The translations under genes and the position numbers were made by a program. Shown piece by piece: positions 11,566 through 23,340 of a DNA stretch of 64,000 nucleotides. The stretch is from Hypomyces perniciosus (taxonomy: Eukaryota; Ascomycota; Sordariomycetes; Hypocreales; Hypocreaceae): NCBI GenBank assembly GCA_008477525.1, contig SPDT01000001.1:1798001-1862000 (forward strand). Direction: 5' to 3'. The notes beneath the pieces are model-generated. The model had not been told where the DNA came from, ran no database searches, and worked only from the letters and a program-made list of their open reading frames with translations. The stretch's first letter is position 1. Every line of letters begins with the position of its first letter.

Positions 11566-12404
11566 ACGGCGGTCATTGACGCGCGCAACTATTTGAACGA
11601 GTACCAACAACATACCATGGATGAAGGAAGCGCCGTCGTGTTGAGGAAGTGTCGCTGAAACGAGTTATGATTCTTACACCACGGCGCACCAAGAACGGAC
11701 TGTATTTATGGCGATGAGAGACAATACAGGGAGCGTCTGCCATCGCACCACGAAACACGAGAAAAGGAATGCCGACGACTCACGATTATGCGGATAAAAT
11801 GCATTTTCGCTTCCAGGTAGTTCCACACTATCCAAGTTGTACGTTTAGAGATATCAAACAAGAGAAGTTCTTAGAGCTATGGTATACACGAGCTGCGAGG
11901 GCTTATAGGGATACCTATTGAATAGAGCAGTTCACTCAGCTAATCAACTAATGTTAATGATGGAAACTTATCAAGGTCACAATGGAGACAAAACTACGGA
12001 GTGGACAAGATGATGCTTATTCATGATGTTTATTCATAATTGGTGAGCTCTGCGCTCGCCACTACCATGCCATACGTGGTTCAGTAAGGAAGGCAATCTA
12101 AGTTTTCGTTCTGCCCCATATTCCTCAGTCCAGACCAAAAAAAAAATCAAGTAAAATCCTCCTAAACGCCAATTCGTGATGCTACACTCCGTGACAATCG
12201 TCGGCCTTCTGATGTGGACGGTACACGGCGGCTTTGAAGCTCAACGCCATTGGCTACACACCGAGACGGGAGGTGTAGACCGAATACCCCACACCAGATA
12301 AACCTCAGATGGCGGTTTTTTGCCCCTCAATCTTATTAACTTCTTTCCCAGGGCTCCATTAATGACAGAATATTCAGTTCGCATCTCATGTCTCATGTAT
12401 CATT
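11566..12404. other. Convergent 3' intergenic region, SEH1 / OLE1
   Basis: AT-richer spacer of about 840 bp holding the 3' UTRs of SEH1 (+) and OLE1 (-). An A10 tract lies near 12138 and a near-match to the recurrent motif (ctacggagtgg) near 11995. No gene seen. Confidence 0.5.
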
Positions 12405-13898
12405 TCAAGCAGCGTCGGCGCTCGCCACAGGCTGAGCAACCTTGGTGACTTGGGAACCAGCGCGGACAATGCGCTGGCCAGCCGAGTCGTTGACATAGGT
12501 GACGTCCTTGTTCTCGAACTGGGCGCGCTTCCAGATCTCAACCTCGCAACCGCCACGGAGGACACCAACACGCATGGTGGACAAGAGGTTGTGAGCAGCG
12601 TTGGAGTGGAGGTAGACACCACCGTTGAAGGTGGCCGTGGCGTCCTTGCCAATCGCCGAGGAAATGAGGGCCTTGCCACCAGGGTGTTCCTTGATGAAGT
12701 CGGTCACATCGTGGATAACACCAGCGATGGCAACGAGGGCCTTTCCGTTCTTTGATTGGGCCACGAAGTCGTCCCAGCTGATGACGGGCAGCTGCTCCAG
12801 GGGGGTGCCCCAGTCGAGGGTGGCGCGCTTCTGGTCGAGCTTCTTCTGGAGCTGCTGGACACGGCCCTTTTCGATTTCGTTGGCACGGAACTGCTTCAGG
12901 TCGTAGGCGAGGCCGGTGAACTTCCAAAGGCAGATCATCCACTTGGTGGGGTCGTACTGCCACCACTCAATGGCATTGCGGTAGTCTGAGGGGAACTCGT
13001 GGTGGAAGTTGTGGTAACCCTCACCAAGCGTGACGAGCGCGGTGATGACGTGGTCACGGGGGGAGTTGCGGTCGTCGAAGGGCTGGTCACCTAGCCAGTG
13101 GGCGAGGGAGTTGACGCAGAAGGTAGCCTGCTGAACGAACCAAATACGAAGGATGCCGCCATACACGAAGCCACCGAGCCAGTCATTCCACAGCAGGCCG
13201 CAGAAGATGGTGGGGAAGATGAGGCCCATGAAGATGACGCACTTGAGGTAGTGGCGGTGCTGCCAGACAACGACAGGGTCCTCGTTCAGGTCGGTGATGT
13301 CGGTGCGGCCGATGCGCTTGGGGTTCTGCTTGAAGACCATCCAGCCAAGGTGAGAGTAGAGGAGACCCTTGCGGACGGAGTAGGGGTCCTTCTCGGTGTC
13401 GGTATAACGGTGGTGAGCACGGTGATCCCTGGACCACCAACGAATAGAGCCTTCGACGGCGCCAGCACCGACGGCAGCAAGGTAGATCTTAAGAAGGGTG
13501 GTGCCCTTGTATGAGGTGTGAGCCCAGAGACGATGGTATCCTAGGTGGAACAGAACAGTCAGCACTCGGAACCTGCGAATTCGATTCGATCATCACTGCT
13601 TACCGGCTGTGATGCCCAGACCGGTGTTGAAGTAGTACACCACGGCAAAGAGGGCGGTATACAGCTGGAGAGGGACCCAGTAGGCAGAGATGAAGCCGAT
13701 CATGGGGATAATGACGATGAGGGTGGTGTTGAGCCAGTTGACGTGCTTATGCCAGTTGGACCAGGTCAGGGGTGTGTCGGCGATGTGGACTTTCTTGGGG
13801 TCGTGTTTGGCGGCAGACCGCAGAGGCACGTAATCGGGGGTGCCATTTGGGAAAGCCTGAGCCTGGGCCTTTGCGGCCGCGGCGGACGACTCGGACAT
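12405..13898 (-). CDS. OLE1: Acyl-CoA delta-9 desaturase with C-terminal cytochrome b5 domain
   Basis: ER-membrane stearoyl-CoA desaturase that inserts the delta-9 double bond into palmitoyl- and stearoyl-CoA; oleic acid synthesis depends on it. The 476-aa protein comes from exons 13898-13604 and 13540-12405; the 63-bp intron keeps frame (ITAG-YHRLW). All three histidine boxes of the di-iron centre are present: HRLWAH, HRAHH and HNFHH. Hydrophobic segments flank them ([20 protein letters not shown] near residue 55). The C-terminal fused cytochrome b5 has the haem motif EHPGGKAL and a second histidine in [10 protein letters not shown], as in yeast Ole1. Start ATG 13898 ([12 protein letters not shown]) is chosen because the frame upstream has no other ATG. 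Very strong assignment. Confidence 0.97.
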
Positions 13899-16612
13899 GT
13901 TGAGATGTGGTCGATGTGTGTACAGAGGATAAGGAGGAGGATAAGAGGGAGGAGGAGGAGGATGAGTAAAAGAGGGAAAGGCCAAGCTAGAGTTGGTGGG
14001 TGTGCGATACGTCTTATATCAGATCAACCGATGTGGCTCCCCGAGGTTTTGTTGTTGGAGTGTGGAGATTTGCAAGGGGATACGATAACGATACCCCATC
14101 TTGTTTTGTTCACCTCTGAAATGTCGGAGCTATCAATGGTCAGGGAGCCCAGCCCAGAGCGGAGAGGGGGGGGCGTGCGCAACCAGACGGAGGAGAAGTT
14201 GTTGGACTGCTGGGGTTTGGTGGGAGGGAGAGAGGCGTGTAAGTGAGAATTCAGTTGAGTTGAGGTTGACAAGGGAACAGGAGATTTTTTATTTTTTTTG
14301 ATTTCTTCTTTTTATTCTCCCTTGCTCAAAAACTTTTTTATTATTGTTTATTTCCATTTATATCATCTGTATCGTATCTTCTCTACATTCCACAATCCTA
14401 TCAATCAATATCATTCCATTTCTTACCGATAGATGACATGGTCTAATACGAGGCTCCCTTATCCATCGATAAGTGGAAACGCCCAACCTTTTTCCCCAAC
14501 AACTTTTTTTTTGGGTGGTTTTCGCTTTCCCGCCTCGGCCCCGCCGGTTTTAGTACGCGGACACAGGTATTTCCCAAAATGGTATATATACTCGTAGTCC
14601 CAGTATGTATGTACTATCATTATTCCGCCACTGATCCAGAAACCCGTTTTGCATGAGCTTTGACATTTATTGGCTCTTGACTGGCGATACCCTATGATAG
14701 TACTTTATAAAACTGGTCTTGTCTGGTACCTGCATGCGGCATCTCTGATGCTTTGGAATATCAGAGCTGTTTGCTTTATACGGAGTACTTTGTAATACAT
14801 ATGGTAAATGCATTTATTTAACATTGCATCAGTACATACATGCTCCGTACTTGAGGCAAACGACATACGATCAAGGTTCTCAACAACTGCATCGAAGATC
14901 CACCACGTAAAACCCCGATCATGCACAAGTACGAAGTACTCCATACAACTCATTCATTCATTCATTCACTCATCCATACGCCATCTATCGTTACACCTAT
15001 GCCTCGGCTCACGCCATTTCTTCCTCCATCATTCTTTCATCATGTGTTCCGAGTAAAAGCCCTTTTGTGACTCGTCTTTGCATATCGCACTCCGATCCCC
15101 CGGTTTGGCTCCCCAACAGAAATGCGTGTTACGGAATTGCGGAAGTTGTCCCAGCAAAGAGTACGTACTGCCAGCCACCTCCCAAGAAAAAGCCAGTGCG
15201 CTGCACTAACCACTAGCGAGCGATGCACTACTCTCTTCCACAAGAGTTCTCGAATATTTCCTAATTGGGATGAACAGCAAGATTCACAACAGCTACCTCA
15301 TGTGCACTTGAAATGATTATCTATCCTATTTGATGCCTAATTCTCATGTCATCATGTTCGTTACAAGTTTCATATCAACTGAGGGACATAATAGGGACCT
15401 TGGACTTTATACCACGTTCAGTGGGCTTTCCGATCGCTCAACTTGAGATACGCCCCTATTAGCGACATACCCAACCTTCTGGTCAGCGAAGCTGCGACGC
15501 CCAAGTACTCGTATATCCTCAAGCACACATCTATTTCCATTCCAGAGGTGTTCCATTATTGGTGCTCTTGATCTTGCCAATGCCTTCGGGCAGGCATACG
15601 CATCGCTTGCCAACTCTTCCAAATACAATTCCCGACCATCGGATTGCTCGTTGAACAGGTTGGCTGACATTATAAAATTGAGCAGTGTCTCTCCCCAGGC
15701 CATGTTCTTCATGGTCGCGTAGAAATGAGGATATCCCGCGCGGCCCGTACTGCCAAGCTACTCGTCTCGCGTCTCAGCCCTTCTTCTACATGCCGAGCAA
15801 CTACCGATGTAACATCATATTCTCCTCGCCCGCGTCCCTGTCCCACAAGAGTATCCCGACTTTGCTGGATATCGCACCGCCGAACACTGGTGGAACGACT
15901 ATGCTGCTGTTGGAAGCAAAGAAGAGTCCAGCAACAATCTCCTGAAATAGATCATTGCTTGCCATTTTCTTCGGGATCGAATCATCCCTCACTTAACACA
16001 GCCAATAAGGGGGTACAACCGACTTCCCAACACGTGCCCCAAATCTCGCGGGATGCTCAACGAAGCTCACGCCGACATGACCGGCCCATCAGGACGACCT
16101 CTCCTGGGCGAAAAAGGCGTAATCCCCAATCAGATCAGACTCTTTGAGTGTGTGGATCTTTGCTGGTACAATAGGGACCTCAAAATTTGTGCATAATCAT
16201 GGATAACTCTGACATCTGAACGATATCATACCAGCAGAAGCTCTTGATACTGTAAAAACGAACCATTCAAGTCTAGCTTTTGTCCCCACTCTCGTGTGGG
16301 AAATCGGCCATCGGGACCCACATATTCCGGGTGGGTCGCCCGACATTGGGGATCTAGCCGGAGCCGGGACCCCGATTGCCCAACTCAGCCGTAACATTTA
16401 CCACAGTACTTCATAGAATAGGACTATTAGCATAGCTGAACGAGGAGTAACCAGATATATCATCAGGCTAGGTATCATACATTCTCAAAACATATCACAC
16501 ATATCACATCCTTCCTATTCCATCAAGATTACCAGCGGCATTCTTCCCCAGCTACCAAAGACAGGCCCTCCATCCCTCTCATAGAACCATGACCTTTTCA
16601 GACGAGTAGACC
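13899..16612. other. 2.7-kb intergenic region upstream of OLE1
   Basis: OLE1 promoter side followed by unassigned DNA. It has purine/pyrimidine-rich tracts (13920-13980, 14284-14345), a CATT microsatellite at 14951-14968, and the motif TACGGAGTA at 14779-14787. Two minus-strand frames at 15407-15992 look slightly protein-like and are listed separately. No other gene is supported. Confidence 0.5.
15407..15992 (-). pseudogene. Possible decayed or mis-spliced reading frames of unknown function
   Basis: Two minus-strand frames with believable amino-acid composition lie head to tail: 15992-15801 (63 codons, with an internal ATG reading MASNDLFQEIVAGLFFASN) and 15712-15407 (101 codons, ATG-initiated, MKNMAWGETLLNFIMSANLF). 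They are not in one frame; stops separate them, and I could not find a convincing intron joining them. I do not recognise the family. They may be a gene relic, a gene with introns I failed to place, or chance ORFs. Confidence 0.2.
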
Positions 16613-16855
16613 TCATAGAGTGGGAGCAAGAAGCGAGGCCCAGCAAGCAGCCTGGCATGTCCCAAACGCGCCATTGCATGCCACCACAGTCGCAGGGGCC
16701 GTAGCACCCATAGTAGCACCCCATGTGAAACCGGCTGCAGCATAACAAGCTGTAACCACGGCCGCGCAGCCAGCTTGACAGATGCCGTAGGCAGCGGGAC
16801 CGGCAGACGCCGATGTAATAGCCACGGCGAGGATAGCAAGAGTTTTGGTGTGCAT
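16613..16855 (-). CDS. Small secreted cysteine-rich protein, fungal 'zygote-specific protein'-like
   Basis: Intronless 80-aa protein. Residues 1-18 form a signal peptide (MHTKTLAILAVAITSASA), so it is probably secreted. The mature part is alanine-rich with six cysteines placed symmetrically: C26-x3-C30-x6-C37 and C60-x6-C67-x3-C71, around a FTWGATMGATAP centre. The look matches a small fungal family often annotated 'zygote-specific protein' after an algal namesake; that link is from memory, and the function is unknown. Three disulfides are plausible. It sits alone, downstream of the kinase-like gene on the same strand. Its upstream side (16856-16960) is T- and pyrimidine-rich on the coding strand. 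Confidence 0.78.
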   Translation of the reverse strand: MHTKTLAILAVAITSASAGPAAYGICQAGCAAVVTACYAAAGFTWGATMGATAPATVVACNGAFGTCQAACWASLLAPTL

Positions 16856-17649
16856 TTTTGTCGAGTTGAGGATAATGCTCGATTTTGTTTTTGTTTTTTT
16901 TTGACTGAGACGTCACAGATGGATAGATGGACAGATGAAGAGTGGTTGTTGGTAAAAAAGGAAACAAGACAAAATCGATTCCAGGTGTAGGCAGGCCCTT
17001 CATTTATCTTCCCCAAGGCTCCCATCTCGCCACCCTATCGCGATGCAAAAAAGTTGCTGCGGCCACATTCGTACATGGCGCGCATCTCCCCACCTTTTTG
17101 GGAGGCCTACAAAACAACACTCGGCGTGAGCTGCCAATGACATCAGAAAACAGGAATCCAGCTCCCGATGTTACACCTAATCGACGCGCTGCTTCAAGGC
17201 AGCGTGACCCGGAGATGCAAGAAAAATGGCCCACCAACAGCTCGCTACGTGGCATACGTGGCATACGTTTCAGTTCGTCGAATGAAAGTCGGGGATGTAA
17301 TACTACCCTACCCTACATGAACTTTGAAGAGAGTCTCATGGACCACGTGTTGGACTTTCCCACCACTGCTTTCACCATGAGGCTAATGCCTCTCTATTAA
17401 CTCGGTTAAAAAAAAGCTCGAATAAGGAGACGCCAGATCTGCCTTTGGTTCAGTCTACGTTTGCAAGATAGCCAGCAATATGAGCCGCAAGAGTTATCCA
17501 AAATCGTCAATCATATATGCCTCCAAAGCGCCAGGTCAGTTGCCTGCCCGTCATATCTCATATCTACAAGTAGGTACTTCGTACATGCCAATGAAATAAC
17601 ACAAAAGAAAATTAAGCCGTAATCATATATAAAATCCATCGTCTGGTCA
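16856..17649. other. Intergenic region between kinase-like gene and secreted-protein gene
   Basis: About 790 bp. It serves as promoter side of the small secreted-protein gene and 3' side of the kinase-like gene. A TACTTCGTA copy lies near 17575. Overlapping ORFs on both strands show no protein similarity I can recognise. Confidence 0.5.
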
Positions 17650-20600
17650 TCAGGTTCTGGAATCTGTCGTAATCATCAGCGTTGGCACTGTCTCAGGTCG
17701 CGCCATCATTTGGAAATCATTGTCCATTTTCTCTTGGAACAACTCCCCCTCCATGCCCATGTGCGCCGCGCCGATGCCTGCAAGTGAGAGAGGAATCGAT
17801 GTTTGCCGAGGGCACATATATCCTCGTGGGGGCTCAATTGGTTTCGGTGCATCCTTCCAGTGGGTCCACGATTGCTGCGATTCACCTCCGCTCAACGACT
17901 CATGAGACTGTTCCACGTCGTTGCGATTCTCTTGGGAAACGGGTACTGTGGTCCCCTGTCTCCGCGATGCAATATATTCCGGCTCCGGCTCTGCTTCCGT
18001 CTCTTGCTGCTGTCTTGGGGAATTGCAATCTTTCTGTGTGGAGGCCACCTTGATCTCTGTGTCAGTTATAGTCTTGTTTGACGATAATTCTGCCACATAA
18101 ATATCCTCCTCCTTTGGCAATAGAGTTGATCCGTCGCTAGATGGTGTCAACCCCGATATTGGAGTATCACCATAATCATCCGTATCGATATTATGTTCTT
18201 TTGGGTCATTGATTTTGGCCTCGCCGTGGGCCTTTGTTGATAAGTGCAGTGCACTCTTCTTCACGGCCTTGCTGTCCCTAGCAGCCTCTAGCGGAGTTTG
18301 ATCCGGTCCATCCCCATCCTTGATTTCTCCAGATTCTGCGACTATTCGAAATCCAGGAGTAGGCACTTTCTTAATGGCTCGGTCTTCAGGACTGGCCTTG
18401 TCCATAGGAATCGCGGTTCCAAGCTCCACAGCATCATCCGGGTCGGCCGCACTTGGTTTGCTGTTGGCATGAGCCTCTGGCCCCGAGATTTTTTCGACAC
18501 TAGCACTTTCAATTTCCACATAGCCCTGGTCGATTACTTCAGTGACTACCACGTCGGGAACCACAGCAGTAACACTAGCCTGTGTGCTCATACCGCTCGA
18601 TGGAGGGATCGTTTCATCCTCAACCCGATCGATCTGGCTCTCTAGCACTTGCTGGGACACCCCTGGCAACGTGATTTCCTGCTCATTGTTCACAGTTTCA
18701 ATTCCTGTTGTGTCGACTGGTGTAAGGCAGTCTGTATCTCCTTGTGCAGTCGGATGTGACGGGTTCGAGGTAGGGAGATTGTCAAGGTCATGAGCCAGCA
18801 TCTTCTCCGCGGTCGGAGTTGGCGTTGGCTGTCGTGATACTTCAGAGCCATTGTTCGGTGGTACGTCGTAATCTCCATTATCACTGTACGACGGTGCAAT
18901 GTCCCGATTTGCTGCCCATGCGGATTTGTAGTACATGCCCCGCAGCGAGTCTCGGTCGTCGCAGTTACTAGGCAGCGGGCTCGGCGGCGACCGGCCTCTC
19001 GGAAAGTGGTAAGGGTCATATGGCAGCGGTCCGTTACCGACGTAGGTTGTGCTGGAATAAGCCCATCCATTGCTAGGTTCGACCGTCCTGATCACAGGGT
19101 GAGAAGCGGGGTCCACGAAATACTCGTGTAGCGTTTGGCCGTCGTCAACAGAAATAGGCTCGTGATCCAGATGCATGGCGCCATTGGCGTTAGTGGTCGT
19201 GATCTGGGGGAACATCTGGAGGAGCGACGACGCCTGCAGCCTCATCCTAGGGTCGTCGCTGAGGCATATCTCTGTCATCTGCCGGTACCAGTCTGGGATG
19301 TTGACCTCGGGCCCAAGGATAAGCGGCCGTCCTTGTGCTTCTGGTTCGTCCTCCAGCATTGCAAGTCCCCATAAGACCATCCCCAGTTGATAAAGGTCCG
19401 ACTTGACGCCGATGTACATGGACAAGCGTTGACCCGACTCAATCAATGCCGTCGCCTCAGGGGGCTCCCATCCCACGGGGCATCCTCTTCTGTTGATGTC
19501 TATAATCTTAGCACTCCCGGCGTCATCGATGACAATATTGGACAGTGTGAAATCGCCTTGAACAAATCCTGACTCGTGTATGTCGGCCAATCCTTGGACA
19601 ATTTGCCTGGCCCATCTCTCCCGGGTGCTCCACGGCAGACCAACACTGTTGTCCTCCTTGCAATTGTCGTAGATGAGATCGATCAGAGCGCCTTGTTCGG
19701 CGTAGCTGATGAGAAGCCCCTTGACATACTCCTCATGGTCATCGACGACCACACCATAGAATTGGATGACGTTGTTGGAGAAGCGGAGGCTGTTGAGTGC
19801 GTTGACCTCGTACAAGAACTCATCGACCGTATCAGGACTTGGGATCTCCTTCTTGATTAAGACGTTTCCTTTTACGTTCACCTTGTACACGAAGCCGGAC
19901 ATGTGGGAGTCAAAGACGATGTCGCGTTCTCTGATTCGTCGACAGTTCAGATGCCGAACTTGGCTCACGGTAGGGTATTGAATAATTTCCTATGTCGCCG
20001 GTCAGCCCATTAACAGAAACACGCATCATTCCTAGGGGATGAGAAAACACATACATTACCATCCTCAACCACATGCACATGTAGCCTTCCGTCGGTAGTT
20101 TCAAGCTTCAAGTTAGTCACCGTTTCATAAAACTGAATATCCGGGAGGCTTTCGCGGATAGCCTCATATATCTTGGCGCTCTTGTCCCTCTGATACTTGG
20201 TGTGGATGAGATCCATCTCAAGGGAGTTCGGTGGAGCATCACGATAATCCAGTGAAACAGTGACTCGACGCCATAAGTGGTCATCCTCGCGGTAGGTGAC
20301 GAAGAATTTTTCTCGTTTTGAGCGATCCCTGAAGTGCATGCTGAGGTTGAGGATCCATACTTTCTCGAGTTCTTCATGGATCATGGCGTCATACTCTGCT
20401 GTCGCCGTGGAGTGCGTCTCAGCGGTGGATGCTGCGTACGGAACGGGACATTCGTCGTCAGCATGCCCCAAATCATTGGATGTGTCATGCGCCATATCTA
20501 CTTCGGGATCATACAAAGGCTCATCGTGGATAGAGCTGGCGGGTAGCGAGTGCTCATAATGCGAAGTCGTTTCAAGGTGAGAGTCGCCGAGTAAACTGGG

Positions 20601-20963
20601 GGCACTGGCGCGAGGGTTGGTATGAGCTTGAGACGCAGCCCGTCCGCCAGTCCTATGAGAGCGTCGATCAACCGAGACAGCTCTTCGTTCTTCGGCAGTG
20701 GGCTGTATGGGAGCCAAATGTTGCCTGCGCTCCGACTGCTGGCGCTTGAAGGTCTGATGGCGCGGCAAGCCGGGTACTACCTTTCTCGACATGCGCCGGA
20801 TAAGACCAGGCTTTGGGCCATCATCCACGGCATCCCGGCCCTCAGTCGGAGCTGGTGATGAAGAGGCAGAGCTGCTCGGGCGGCCCAAAAGCTTGCGTAG
20901 AAAGCTATGCTTCCCTGGCGCTTGAGGTTGAGGGGCGAACGGTAAGCCATCTGGCTGGGCCAT
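17650..20963 (-). CDS. Fungal protein kinase-like protein with long disordered tail
   Basis: Predicted 1082 aa from exons 20963-20055 and 19989-17650 (65-bp intron, frame kept, DGN-EIIQYPTVSQV). The first 200 residues are basic and Ser/Pro-rich (HSFLRKLLGRPSSSASSS). A protein-kinase-like fold spans about residues 320-575. It has the beta3 lysine in VLIKKEI, the alphaC glutamate in FLYEVNAL, a catalytic-loop VQGDFTLSN in place of HRDxKxxN, and IIDINRRGCP in place of DFG. The fungal activation-segment signature GCPVGWEPPE follows. Asp, Asn and the magnesium Asp remain, but His and Arg of HRD and the Phe and Gly of DFG do not, so activity is uncertain. The C-terminal 500 residues are acidic, low-complexity and probably disordered. 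Role unknown. Confidence 0.82.
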
Positions 20964-21410
20964 GCTGTGTGGGAGCTGTAGGTCGGTAAATATATCCGAT
21001 CCGGATTTAGGGAAATGGGCGGCGGGATACGACTTTTATATTATTATTGCTGCCGGAGGCAATCCGAGCAGGGATGGGCGCTGAAATAGGCAGCCTGGCG
21101 ATGATGCCTGTGAACAATTCACCCAACATGAATTTGGTGCTGCTCTATTAGGACGTGCGTGTCTGCGTGAAGGTGTGCAAGTAGACGAGGATCCAGGTAA
21201 AATCACAGTCAGGGACTCTGACTGAGCACGAGCCAGAATCAAAAGCGGCCATCTATTATAATAATAATAGCAGTAGTAGACATGGGTGGTGATGAAGAAG
21301 AAGGGCAAGCGGCTGGTCTATTGCTGAATAGCGCGAGCACAGGAAAGCCTTGGTGGCTGAACGAGGAGGCGGGATCGTGAGGCGAGGGGCGGAGCGGAAC
21401 GATTTGATGG

Positions 21411-21450
21411 AAGCAAGCAAGAAAGCAAGCAAGAAAGCAAGCAAGCAGGC
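21411..21450. repeat. AAGC-based short tandem repeat
   Basis: Repeated aagcaagcaagaa units over 40 bp in the kinase gene upstream region. It is a simple repeat; the three similar units suggest local slippage. Confidence 0.8.
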
Positions 21451-23245
21451 AACTAATTGGAGGAGAAGCCGCTGAGAAGAAGACACGAAGAAGAGTCCGG
21501 TAAAGAGACAACAGGGGGAGTCGTTCGATGCGTGAGAGAAGGCAAAAGGGAGTGGAGGGGGATAAAGAGGAGAAGAAGAGCGAAGAAGAAGAGAGGTTGG
21601 TGGGATGATAGATGGATATGATTTGGTGTTTCTGAGAGTCCGGGGAACCGCCAGGCCGGCTGTGCACCTGTACGGTGAGGGTGTTTCAGTGCGTTTCGCT
21701 GAGCCTTCAGTGGGGTACGTACTCGTACAGTGCTACGAAGTACAGGCAGTAGTAACATGTAGTGCTATTACTCCGTGCTTCTGTTTCCAAGTTACAGGGG
21801 AGAGCGTGCCACAGCCGTGGGTGACCTACGAGTAAGCGTGCCTAAGCTCAGGCAGGCCTAAGGCAGGGAAGGGAAGGGAAAGATTTTTGTCCGCCTGAAC
21901 ACGACTGCATGGCTGGCTTGCCGCTCGCTGGGGCCCTGTCATCGCGCTAAAGGCCCAAGACCAAAGCACCAGGTACGCTAGCGAGCCCTGCCGGCGGGGC
22001 GCTACATACCTAGACCCTACTCGTAGGTGGCTGTCGAGTGGGCTATGGGGCAGCTTGGCTTGGTGATGTTCAGTGGTTCAGTGGATCGATGCTGCTCATC
22101 GTCACTGAAGGGGCCTCAGTTCCAGGTCTTATGACGATGGTATCCTGGGAACTATTGTCACAGTGGGGCGCGAATCGTGATGTGATGCGCTGTCCTTTCT
22201 TCCAATCCCTCTTCTCCTCTGCTTCTCCTCACGCTTTCCCCAGCCCCAATCCAGTGAAAAAAAAAATCAAAAAAAAAATCAATGGCCTTTGCCTTCTTGT
22301 TGTTGTTGCCCCATCGACCATGTCCAGGATTCCGTGACCGCCAATTCGATGATGCCTTACGCTCTCCACCCTTTGCCTGTTTCTGTCCGAGCCCGATCAA
22401 GGTCAAGGCCGAAAAAGCAAAGCTCCCAAGGGCAGCCTTGTCCGGTGCTGTCCTCGGACGAGCATCAATTGCTAGGGCAACATACTGGAGACAGACAAGT
22501 TGCCGGAGCCTATCGGTATGCTGTAAAGAAACCCCAGAGTCGATTGTTGGGTACTACGGAGTACTAGTATTGCTATTATTACATCACCGACTGTTTGGAC
22601 ATTGGGTCACCTGGAACATCACATTGCGGACTGATGGGGCGGGATTGGGATTGGGCAGCGAACTCCTGTTCATTCGGACAACAGTGCTTCGTACTCCGTA
22701 TATTATCGAGCCCACCCCAACTCGTTCGTGCATGTCAGGAATCGAGACAACCCATTCGAACACGATCTTGTCCTGCGTTATGCCATGCCATGCCATCATC
22801 GCCATGTCTCCCGACCATCGATCGATCCCTGATATTGGACGCTGCCCAATCCGCCATCTTCTGTGTTGCCTCGGGCTCACCGTGGCACCATCTTCTTCTA
22901 ACAGACAGACTACTCCTGATCCTCCAACTGACCACGTCAGGTCTCTATTATCGCGGCTGTCGTGAAATTTTTTTAGCATCATTAGTATCATCGTTCGGTT
23001 TTATCTCGAGGGCCCAACCGATCGATGCCAACGCATCATCTCTACCCGTTTCGAGTCAAGTGAACACTATCACCACCCCCCCATCCATCTCGTTTTTACC
23101 CTCCCTTTGGCCACTTACACGCAGCCTCTATCCCCAGCCTCGGTGTTAATTCCGATGCAATGGAACACTCTCCACGTCATGGGCCTATCATACATGACCA
23201 TACATGATACATCACAGCAGCCCCTTTCGAGATCTGGCAGCAGTA

Positions 23246-23340
23246 ACACCACCACCACCACCACCACCACTACCAGCAAGTTAGGCGGGCCCCCTCTCTC
23301 TCTTTCTCACTCTCCTACATACATACATACATGCATACAC
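23246..23340. repeat. ACC trinucleotide run and TACA tetranucleotide run
   Basis: An (ACC)n run of about eight units at 23246-23270 is followed 45 bp later by a CT run and a (TACA)n run at 23316-23340. These are ordinary microsatellites in noncoding DNA. Confidence 0.85.

Noticed and set aside
13545..14246. 233-codon plus-strand ORF
   Set aside because: Antisense to the first OLE1 exon and its leader; no own motifs.
22282..22965. 227-codon ATG-initiated plus-strand ORF
   Set aside because: No conserved motif, overlapped by long frames in other registers (22595-23149 plus, 22584-22991 minus), and lies in repeat-rich noncoding DNA.
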